Both the position numbers and the translations under genes were made by a program. 20,558 nucleotides of DNA from Flavobacterium sp. (lineage in GTDB: Bacteria > Bacteroidota > Bacteroidia > Flavobacteriales > Flavobacteriaceae), in assembly GCA_004296145.1 (NCBI GenBank), contig SEBM01000011.1, forward strand, positions 1-20,558, written 5' to 3'. Of this stretch, positions 7,852 to 14,013 are shown piece by piece (position 1 is the stretch's first letter; each line of letters opens with the position of its first letter). The notes below the pieces were generated by a model, which saw only the letters and a program-made list of their open reading frames with translations, was not told where the DNA came from and made no database searches.

Positions 7852-7894
7852 AGCAAAATAAATTATTTAATAATTTTAACAAGATTTGCTTGGT
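7848..7894. promoter_or_regulatory. Candidate operator shared by two divergent promoters
   Basis: ATCAAGCAAA (7848-7857) and TTTGCTTGGT (7885-7894) form an inverted repeat with 9 of 10 positions matching. The centre-to-centre distance is 37 bp, about 3.5 helical turns. Each arm covers the -33 element of one of the two divergent promoters. The neighbouring XRE protein is the natural candidate ligand. This is inference from symmetry and position. Confidence 0.5.
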
Positions 7895-7919
7895 GAATTT
7901 AGATTTTGTTGTATATTTG
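7890..7919 (+). promoter_or_regulatory. Candidate rightward Bacteroidota promoter
   Basis: TTG (7890-7892), a 19-nt spacer, then TATATTTG (7912-7919) fits the Bacteroidota TTG/TAnnTTTG pattern. Transcription would start near 7925, about 280 nt before the ubiquitin-like gene, giving a long leader that contains several hairpins. Confidence 0.5.
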
Positions 7920-7963
7920 TATCCATATAGTTTTAGGTAATAATGTTAACGAAAGGATAGGTA

Positions 7964-7998
7964 TAAAAAAACCAGGCGAACCTGGCTTAGATTTTTTC
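7964..7998 (+). terminator. Terminator-like hairpin in the leader of the ubiquitin-like operon
   Basis: An A run, CCAGG, the loop CGAA, CCTGG, CTTAGA and a six-T run. The 5-bp GC-rich stem with a short loop and following T run resembles an intrinsic terminator. It sits only about 45 nt downstream of the predicted start of the rightward transcript and may be an attenuator or the 3' end of a roughly 70-nt small RNA. Confidence 0.45.
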
Positions 7999-8077
7999 AA
8001 ATAAAGCTGGACACTTTATAAGATTTGGTAATAACAGAATTCAAAACTAACCATTTCTATGGAAAAATACAAGCATT

Positions 8078-8108
8078 AGGGAATAATTCCCTTTAGGTCA
8101 CTCGACCT
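8078..8108 (+). other. Two tandem small hairpins in the same leader
   Basis: AGGGAAT-A-ATTCCCT (8078-8092) and AGGTC-actc-GACCT (8095-8108) lie 2 nt apart. They are part of a 384-bp intergenic region with no gene. A 10-bp direct repeat, GAAAGGATAG, occurs at 7951 and 8159. A structured leader is possible, but no known riboswitch pattern is recognised. The first hairpin's 1-nt loop could not form as RNA, so as DNA it may be a palindromic binding site. Confidence 0.4.
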
Positions 8109-8202
8109 GCGTGGATAAGAAAAGACAATAAGTGAATGTAGTTGATGCTATGGCAGTTGAAAGGATAGACTGCTTATTTAAGAATCTTTAAATTTAAACG
8201 TA

Positions 8203-8883
8203 ATGCAAAGTAAAAATCAAATTCAGGGCAAGCCCTTGAAATTTATCATTGAAGGAAAGTCTTTCGAAATCAAAGAAGAATATAGAACGGGTGCGGAGTT
8301 GAAAGCACTTGCTGGAATTCCCCTAGATAGTCCGCTATTTCTCTCTATCGTTCGTCCGTATAAGGATGAGGAAATTGAAAATGATACCAGGGTCAATCTA
8401 GCAAGGCCGGGTATTGAATATTTTTATACCAAGAAAAAACTTAAGTTTTTTATTAATAATGAACCTCATGAATGGTACAAGCAGTACATTTCTCTGGAAG
8501 AAATAAAAGAGATCGGTCACATCAAAGGCGATGCTGAAGTTTACCTTAGAATACCTCAGCCTTTCGATGATGAGTTGATTACAGCTGGCAACCTGGTGGA
8601 TTTAGCAAGACCGGGAGTTGAACATTTCTATTCAAAAGATAAGCCTTTTGAAGTTGGTATAATCGTTAATGGTCGTGAAAAAACTTGGAATCATAAAACG
8701 ATTTCGTTTCAACAGGTAGTTATGCTGGCTTTCAATACAGATGATCATAATATGAGTAGGGCCTACACGGTTACTTATACCAGAGGTTTAGAGCCAAAGC
8801 CTGAGGGTTCGATGATTAAAGGTTCAGTTGTTAATGTTAAGGATAAAATGATTTTCAATGTCACAGCAACTGATAAATCATAG
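8203..8883 (+). CDS. Multiubiquitin-domain protein (three ubiquitin-like repeats)
   Basis: 226 residues made of three tandem beta-grasp units, about residues 10-77, 78-151 and 152-226. Repeats one and two are clearly homologous: LKFIIEGKSFEIKEEY against LKFFINNEPHEWYKQY; pairs of acidic residues before PLFLSIVRPYKDEEIEND and EVYLRIPQPFDDELI; and closing tails NLARPGIEYFYTKKK and DLARPGVEHFYSKDK. The third (FEVGIIVNGREKTWNHKTIS onward) is more diverged and ends in FNVTATDKS. There is no C-terminal Gly-Gly, so any conjugation site is not the eukaryotic type or needs processing. The family is the prokaryotic polyubiquitin-like (multiubiquitin) group described with E1-like partners. The stop lies 26 bp inside the next gene, so it is co-translated with the E1-like enzyme. 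Confidence 0.9.
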   Translation: MQSKNQIQGKPLKFIIEGKSFEIKEEYRTGAELKALAGIPLDSPLFLSIVRPYKDEEIENDTRVNLARPGIEYFYTKKKLKFFINNEPHEWYKQYISLEEIKEIGHIKGDAEVYLRIPQPFDDELITAGNLVDLARPGVEHFYSKDKPFEVGIIVNGREKTWNHKTISFQQVVMLAFNTDDHNMSRAYTVTYTRGLEPKPEGSMIKGSVVNVKDKMIFNVTATDKS

Positions 8884-10033
8884 TCCTGATCTCAAGCGTC
8901 TTAGAGACGAAGGTTATGAGATAGAGGTTCGTGGTGGATATTTACTTATCCACCATGTGCCCTATGTTAACGGTAATAAAAAGATAGCGATGGGGACTTT
9001 GGTAAGCAATCTGACCATTTCAGGTCTTTCGATTGGTCCGCCAAATACACATGTCATCCATTTTATCGGTGAGCATCCCTGTAATGTGGATGGTAGTATA
9101 ATCGCTGCGATACAACATTCTAGTCAGCCACAAGATTTTGGATTGGGTATGATGATAAATCATTCTTTCTCCAATAAGCCGCCTGCCGGATATGCGAACC
9201 AATATGAAAAGGTGAAGCGTTATGTGGAAATCATTTCTGCGCAGGCGCAGGCTGTTGATGATTCTCTTACCGCGAGAACTTTTGCCAGGGTACATGAAGC
9301 GGAATCAGATTCGGTTTTCAGGTATGTAGATACAAATTCGAGTAGAGCTAATATTAATGCAATTAACGCTAAGTTTCAAAATTGTCGTGTTGCCATTGTT
9401 GGCTGTGGTGGAACGGGCAGTTATATACTGGATTTGGTTGCAAAGACGCCTGTTAATTCGATTGAATTGTATGATGGTGATAAGTTTCAGCAGCATAACG
9501 CGTTCCGTTCCCCTGGAGCGCCTGCAATCGATGTTTTAGAGCAAGGTGAAATGAAATCTGATTATTTTGCAAGTTTGTATTCCAATATGCATAAAGGCAT
9601 AATTTCACATCCTTATTACTTGGATGTAAATAATTTAGCGGAATTGGATGAGGTTGATTTTACCTTTGTCTCACTGGATAACAATCCTGCTCGGAAAGTT
9701 ATCATCACGCACTTGATTGATAAGGGCAAACGGTTTATAGATGTAGGACTTGGAATTAGTGTCGTTGGAGATAAGCTAATAGGCGGGGTGAGGGTGACTT
9801 CGAGTGGTACTGATAATAATGATCATATCTGGGACCGAATTCCGTTTGTGGAAAATTCTGACCAGGAGTATTCTACTAATATCCAAATTGCGGATCTGAA
9901 TGCGCTTAATGCGAGTTTAGCGGTAATTAGGTGGAAGAAGATGATGGGATTTTATCAAGATTTAGAAAAGGAAAAACATCAAAATTATGAAATCAACGTA
10001 TCAAAAATCTTCAATGAAGACTGTGAAGCATAA
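8858..10033 (+). CDS. E1-like ThiF protein with N-terminal DUF6791-type domain
   Basis: 391 residues in two parts. Residues 1-150 resemble the DUF6791 module, with G71-EHPCNVDG containing Cys75, then FSNKPPAGYANQYEKVKRYV and SAQAQAVDDSLTART. Residues 170-370 are a ThiF/E1 adenylation domain: nucleotide loop GCGGTGS (182-188), LYDGDKF with D206 and D208, NAFR with R217, and SLDNN with D274. It should activate the C-terminus of a ubiquitin-like protein with ATP. The only cysteines are 75, 176, 183 and 389; none lies in the crossover region where E1 enzymes usually carry their thioester cysteine. Cys75 in the N-terminal module is the best conjugation-type candidate, which would make this a single-chain E1 plus carrier. 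Its start overlaps the ubiquitin-like gene and its end overlaps the next gene. Confidence 0.9.
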   Translation: MSQQLINHSPDLKRLRDEGYEIEVRGGYLLIHHVPYVNGNKKIAMGTLVSNLTISGLSIGPPNTHVIHFIGEHPCNVDGSIIAAIQHSSQPQDFGLGMMINHSFSNKPPAGYANQYEKVKRYVEIISAQAQAVDDSLTARTFARVHEAESDSVFRYVDTNSSRANINAINAKFQNCRVAIVGCGGTGSYILDLVAKTPVNSIELYDGDKFQQHNAFRSPGAPAIDVLEQGEMKSDYFASLYSNMHKGIISHPYYLDVNNLAELDEVDFTFVSLDNNPARKVIITHLIDKGKRFIDVGLGISVVGDKLIGGVRVTSSGTDNNDHIWDRIPFVENSDQEYSTNIQIADLNALNASLAVIRWKKMMGFYQDLEKEKHQNYEINVSKIFNEDCEA

Positions 10034-10466
10034 GTTTGTGGATGCTATGCCTGATTTGCTTGACGACGGGGTTTTGTATGTCTCAATACCTTATTCAACT
10101 GCTATCCATAGGTGTGCCTGTGGTTGTGGTCAGGAGGTTGTAACGCCATTTTCTCCAACGGACTGGGAAATGCTTTATAATGGCATAACCGTTTCGCTTA
10201 GCCCTTCTATCGGCAATTGGAGCTTTCCTTGTAAGTCTCATTACTGGATTAAAAAGGGAAAAGTTCAATGGGCCGGAAAATGGAGCCAGGACGAAATTGA
10301 AGAGAATAGAAATGGAGATAGGAATCGTAAGGATGATTTCTTTCAGGAAAAAAATCAAGTCATTAGCGTTCAATCTGATGAGAAATCTATAATTGCTGCG
10401 CCATCACCGGAGCAAAGAAACTGGTTTTTCAGGCTTTTAGTTCGCCTGAAAATTCGGAAGCGGTAG
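9987..10466 (+). CDS. DUF6527-type putative zinc-binding protein of the ubiquitin-like operon
   Basis: 159 residues. The conserved part (about 12-105) holds HRCACGCGQEVVTPF with Cys43, Cys45 and Cys47, then WEMLYNGITVSLSPSIGNW, and FPCKSHYWIKKGKVQWAGKW with Cys82 and His85. The three cysteines, then Cys and His, could bind zinc in a ribbon or treble-clef fold. I recognise this as the DUF6527 type, which occurs with multiubiquitin and ThiF genes, though I judge that from memory of the pattern. The tail is charged and ends in basic residues (LVRLKIRKR). The gene overlaps the E1-like gene by 47 bp; a second Met at 10014 would reduce the overlap to 20 bp. By position it could be a ligase-like or substrate-selecting component, but no activity can be read from the sequence. 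A strong terminator follows. Confidence 0.85.
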   Translation: MKSTYQKSSMKTVKHKFVDAMPDLLDDGVLYVSIPYSTAIHRCACGCGQEVVTPFSPTDWEMLYNGITVSLSPSIGNWSFPCKSHYWIKKGKVQWAGKWSQDEIEENRNGDRNRKDDFFQEKNQVISVQSDEKSIIAAPSPEQRNWFFRLLVRLKIRKR

Positions 10467-10500
10467 CTCCCCATTGGCTTCGTTGAAAAAATGTTTCTAG

Positions 10501-10541
10501 AAAAGCAGTGCGCTAGTCAACGAGCGCACTGCTTTTAATTT
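10501..10541 (+). terminator. Strong terminator of the ubiquitin-like operon
   Basis: AAAAGCAGTGCGCT, an 8-nt loop, then AGCGCACTGCTTTT, a perfect 14-bp GC-containing stem ending in a T run. It lies 34 bp after the last stop codon of the operon. Confidence 0.92.
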
Positions 10542-11326
10542 TAATTAAAACAATGAGTCAGGAAAGAACCTGAATATGTAGATTATCCAGAAAGTGGTTT
10601 TTCGTAAGTTTGGTGAAATCGTAAAATTCCTCACCGTGAAAGTTATATAAATTTTTTCCAAAAGAAATTTTGAAGTATTAACACTTATAAATAGGTGGTT
10701 AAGTCAGAATTTTATCAAAATGACGAAGCCCTTCTGGAATCTGCCTCATAAATAAAGGTAAGTAGGTACGCCATATCGTTAAAAACAATGAACTATTTAA
10801 AGTGTATATGGTTCCTTATTGATTTTCTCTTCCCTAGATGAATGATACACGATAGGTAACTGAATTATGGCATTCGATTGCTAAAAGTCTGACAAAATTC
10901 CGTCAAATACTCCCTTAAAACTAAGAAAAGTATATTAACTCTCAGAGTATCAAAAAGGCATCTATGGGAAAGTATTAGTAAATTTTTTAATCCAGTAATC
11001 TAGCAACCCTTTGAATTTCTTGCAGCGTTTGTCAGAATCTCTGCAAGAAACTTTTGTTTTTGATTTTGACGCCTTTTTTATTGTTGTTCTGATAAATAAT
11101 CTTTATTCCCTACGTTAAGTATCACGTAAGTTTTATTTATAATAATTACGAATTAATTATAAAAATTTTGTTTTAGTTTAGTCTGAATTGAGCTAACTTT
11201 TTAATGGTTTAATAACATGTAATATGATCCGCTTTGAGTAGGATCAATTGTCACTTCTTTATTATCAACAAATGTTCTAGGTTTAATATTCAAATATATA
11301 TATTAGTAAAAATTAACTCTCAAATA
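10542..11326. other. Long AT-rich gap without an intact gene
   Basis: No convincing gene on either strand. It holds the minus-strand gene remnant near 11.0-11.1 kb (annotated separately) and, at its right end, presumably the promoter of the thymidylate-synthase-like operon. The rest looks like decayed or spacer DNA. Confidence 0.6.
11003..11122 (-). pseudogene. Internally deleted remnant of the small gene found at 4252-4452
   Basis: The stretch from about 11013 to 11070 matches 4267-4324 with only a handful of differences over about 56 bases. Read on the minus strand it gives QNQKQKFLAEILTNAARNSK followed by GC and a stop, against KNQKQKFLAEILTSPARNTKKI in the intact copy. Upstream of the conserved codons an in-frame TAA appears, so the body of the gene is missing. 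A further short similarity (AATAATCT, then CCCT and ACGTTA) near 11096-11118 matches the region just upstream of the intact gene, consistent with an internal deletion. Confidence 0.6.
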
Positions 11327-12304
11327 ATGTCAATATACCAAAATTCTTATTCAACTGTAGATGATCTACTAAATGATGTCTTTGATCATCTACTAAAGGA
11401 GACTCACACTGTCAGAGCAAGCAGAGGAACATTCACAGAATTAATAGGTCAATCCTTTACTTTAACAAATCCGTTAGCTCGTTTAAGCAGAACAGAAAAA
11501 AAAGGTACGCCATTTAGTGCTTTGGGTGAGTTATTATGGTACTTGTCAGGAAGTAATGATTTGGATTTTATTGAATATTATCTCCCTAGATACAAGGATG
11601 ATTCAGATGATAATTTGACTGTACACGGTGGATACGGACCAAGGTTATTTAAAATGAGGGGCGAAATCAATCAAATTGAAAACGTTCTTAACCTGTTGAA
11701 AAACAAACAAACTTCTCGCAGAGCTGTGATACAATTATTTGATGCCTCGGATATCACAGCAGATTTCAAAGAAATACCTTGTACTTGTAGCATACAATTT
11801 TTAATCCGAGATCAAAAACTCAATATGTATGTTTCTATGCGATCAAATGATGCTTATTGGGGGCTTCCTCATGATATTTTTTCTTTTACAATGTTACAGG
11901 AAATTATCGCTAGAAAATTAGGAGTTGATTTGGGTCAATATTACCACTCGGTTGGTAGTCTTCATCTGTATGATAACCAGAAAGTCAATGCGCAACAGTA
12001 TCTTGATGAAGGCTTTCAGTCAACAACAATAGCAATGCCGCCAATGCCCTTAGGAGATCCGTTTCCCAGTTTGGAAGTTGTTAAGATTCAGGAAAAATTA
12101 ATAAGGACAACTGAGGAGACTATTATAGATTATTTAGAATGCGGCGAAAAATACTGGTGTGATCTGATTCGCTTGCTTAGTATCCATAAGTTGTTGAAAT
12201 ATAACAAACCATTAGATATTGAGAATGTAAAAAAAGATATTGATCATAGATATTTAACTTATATAAACAAAAGATTGTCAACTTTGCAAAAGTATGAAAA
12301 ATGA
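11327..12304 (+). CDS. Thymidylate-synthase-family enzyme, possible dCMP-type specificity
   Basis: 325 residues from the ATG giving MSIYQNSYST; the frame extends 31 codons upstream to a TTG, but those residues (IINKCSRFNIQIYILVKINS) look untranslated. The fold family is clear: SRR at 130-132, catalytic Cys152 in IPCTCSIQFLI, phosphate-binding RSND (172-175), GLPHDIFSFTML (179-190) and HLY (213-215). The enzyme should transfer a one-carbon unit from a folate to C5 of a pyrimidine nucleotide. The residue equivalent to E. coli Asn177, which reads uracil, is Asp183. Asp at this position is found in dCMP hydroxymethylases and turns thymidylate synthase toward dCMP. The next gene overlaps by 11 bp. 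It is probably a specialised cargo enzyme, not the housekeeping thyA. Confidence 0.88.
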   Translation: MSIYQNSYSTVDDLLNDVFDHLLKETHTVRASRGTFTELIGQSFTLTNPLARLSRTEKKGTPFSALGELLWYLSGSNDLDFIEYYLPRYKDDSDDNLTVHGGYGPRLFKMRGEINQIENVLNLLKNKQTSRRAVIQLFDASDITADFKEIPCTCSIQFLIRDQKLNMYVSMRSNDAYWGLPHDIFSFTMLQEIIARKLGVDLGQYYHSVGSLHLYDNQKVNAQQYLDEGFQSTTIAMPPMPLGDPFPSLEVVKIQEKLIRTTEETIIDYLECGEKYWCDLIRLLSIHKLLKYNKPLDIENVKKDIDHRYLTYINKRLSTLQKYEK

Positions 12305-13088
12305 AATGTACGATCTTCTTGATCGGTTAAAAGATCCTATGCTTTGTGATGCTGATGTTATTACTTGGGGCTCGCCAGTACCATCTTTTGGTAACTTGGA
12401 GACTTCCAAACTAGCTACGCTCGGATTAAATCCAAGCAATAAAGAGTTTGTGGATAATTATGGTAATGAATTGGATGGTGACTTCAGACGTTTCCATACC
12501 TTATCGTCTTTGGGGATTTCCGAATGGTCAGAAATAGAAAATGTACATCTAAATTCGATCCTAGATTCATGCACAAACTATTTCAACAGAAATCCTTACG
12601 ATGGTTGGTTTAAAAGGCTGGATTACCTTATTTCAGGAACTTCAATGTCTTACTATTTTCCATCATCACAGGCCTGTCACTTAGATTTGGTTCCTTATGC
12701 AACTGCTAGTAAATGGACTGATTTAACCAGTGAGCAAAAAACAAATTTATTGCATAGAACTGGTGATCTCTTGGGGATTTTACTTAAAAATTCGCAAGTG
12801 AATTTTTTAATTCTTAATGGTAGAACTGTTATAGAACATTTAAGAAAAATCTCTAATGCAGAATTTCAAATTACACTAATGCCAGAATGGACCTTGCCAA
12901 GGAAAAATGGAAATGATGTTGAAGGATTTGCTTATTCAGGAGAGCTTTCCAATATCGGTGGTATTGAACTTTCCAGAACGATCAAGTTGTTGGGTTTCAA
13001 TCATAATATTCAAAGCAGCTATGGTGTGACCACCAAAGTCCAAACCTCCATACGCAACTGGATTTCTGAAAACGTTGAAATGACTTGA
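12294..13088 (+). CDS. Uracil-DNA-glycosylase-like fold protein
   Basis: 264 residues with features of the UDG superfamily. These are the N-terminal VPSFGNLETSKLATLGLNPSN (about 29-49), whose GLNPS loop is placed like the catalytic-water loop; the helical middle; HLDLVPYAT (129-137); and FLILNGRTVIEHL (171-183), resembling the strand and helix holding the last motif. No clear catalytic aspartate plus histidine pair can be assigned, so activity as a glycosylase is uncertain; it may recognise or process a modified base or nucleotide. Its start lies 11 bp inside the thymidylate-synthase-like gene and the next gene begins 1 nt after its stop, so all three are probably made together. Family assignment is by motif order and is moderate. 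Confidence 0.65.
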   Translation: MKNEMYDLLDRLKDPMLCDADVITWGSPVPSFGNLETSKLATLGLNPSNKEFVDNYGNELDGDFRRFHTLSSLGISEWSEIENVHLNSILDSCTNYFNRNPYDGWFKRLDYLISGTSMSYYFPSSQACHLDLVPYATASKWTDLTSEQKTNLLHRTGDLLGILLKNSQVNFLILNGRTVIEHLRKISNAEFQITLMPEWTLPRKNGNDVEGFAYSGELSNIGGIELSRTIKLLGFNHNIQSSYGVTTKVQTSIRNWISENVEMT

Positions 13089-13089
13089 T

Positions 13090-14013
13090 ATGATTAGACC
13101 AGAAGACAATGAATTAGCAGCACATATTAGGGAGGTGCTATTGGAACAAGCACAAGATGTTGAAATGCATGGCATTAATAGTGATCAAACTTTAAATTGT
13201 TTTATTGAACAAATAATAGACAGTGATCGACGAATCAGGTATGTTAACGTTATAAGAGACAAGTCACATGATGAATCGGTTTGCGATCCTAGAACAACCA
13301 GTTTTGACCCACTAAAAGCTGCTGCTTGGCATCGTTCAAATGGTAATAATGATGAGGCTTTTTGGTTGATTTTTCTTGCGATACATTTTGGGAAAAATCT
13401 TCGCACCGGCTGGGGATTGGTAAAAGGTATATATGGAAGTTTAAATAATGGCACAATCTGGACTTGGGAAAGAGTTGTTAATGATCCTGATGCTTTTGAG
13501 ACCTGGATTTTAAACAACTTGGATGGTTTAAAACTCAGCGGAAAATATGGAAATCATCGAAAGTACGAAAGCTTAAAGCCCGGTTATCTTAACCGAACTA
13601 TTTTAAGTTATATTAATTGGATTGGTCAAACTCACACAAACTTAATTGATCAGATTAATGATCAGGGTCATGGCGATGCTCGATTAATGTTTAGGCTTGC
13701 TTATCAATCTATGAATGCGGTTTTCAAGTTTGGAAGAATGGGGAAATTTGATTATTTATGTATGATAGGCAAAATGGGGCTAATAAGTATAGAACCAGAT
13801 TCAATGTATATGAAAGAGGCTACTGGTCCAAAAGATGGAGCAAAACTGCTTTTCGATGGTGATATTAAATCAGCCACTAAAGTAGGCATTTTAGAGGACA
13901 AGGTCAATCAACTTGAAGCGAAATTAAATTTGCAATATGGTATGCAGGTTATGGAGGATGCTTTATGTAATTGGCAGAAAAGCCCAGATGAATTTAAACA
14001 CTTTGCAGGCTAA
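13090..14013 (+). CDS. Probable alpha-glutamyl/putrescinyl thymine pyrophosphorylase-like protein (clade 3 type)
   Basis: 307 residues. Conserved-looking blocks are AFWLIFLAIHFGKNLRTGW (90-108), IWTWERV (123-129), GKYGNHRKYESL (151-162), FGRMGKFDYLCMIGKMGL (214-231), ATGPKDGA (244-251) and GMQVMEDALCNWQKSP (284-299). I recognise this pattern as the family annotated aGPT-Pplase clade 3. That family is related to phage enzymes that replace the pyrophosphate on hydroxymethyluracil with an amine to make hypermodified thymine. The bacterial clade has, to my knowledge, no demonstrated reaction. It is the last gene of the operon with the thymidylate-synthase-like and UDG-like genes. Its stop codon abuts the stop of the convergent antitoxin gene with no gap. 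Chemistry is inferred; the family call is from memory of motifs. Confidence 0.7.
   Translation: MIRPEDNELAAHIREVLLEQAQDVEMHGINSDQTLNCFIEQIIDSDRRIRYVNVIRDKSHDESVCDPRTTSFDPLKAAAWHRSNGNNDEAFWLIFLAIHFGKNLRTGWGLVKGIYGSLNNGTIWTWERVVNDPDAFETWILNNLDGLKLSGKYGNHRKYESLKPGYLNRTILSYINWIGQTHTNLIDQINDQGHGDARLMFRLAYQSMNAVFKFGRMGKFDYLCMIGKMGLISIEPDSMYMKEATGPKDGAKLLFDGDIKSATKVGILEDKVNQLEAKLNLQYGMQVMEDALCNWQKSPDEFKHFAG

Noticed and set aside
9020..9295. Minus-strand open frame of 91 codons inside the E1-like gene
   Set aside because: It is antisense to the conserved DUF6791-type region, with unnatural composition and no family features.
10095..10373. Minus-strand open frame of 92 codons inside the zinc-motif gene
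   Set aside because: It is antisense to the cysteine motifs of the sense protein; the hydrophobic stretches arise from the complementary codons.
10425..10452. Inverted repeat TTTTCAGGC / GCCTGAAAA
   Set aside because: It lies inside the coding end of the zinc-motif gene just before a much stronger terminator, so a separate role is unlikely.
11234..11326. N-terminal extension of the thymidylate-synthase-like gene from a TTG
   Set aside because: The extra 31 residues have the composition of translated AT-rich spacer; the ATG at 11327 puts the start where thymidylate synthases begin.
13185..13517. Minus-strand open frame of 110 codons inside the aGPT-like gene
   Set aside because: It is a shadow of the conserved sense frame with no supporting signal.
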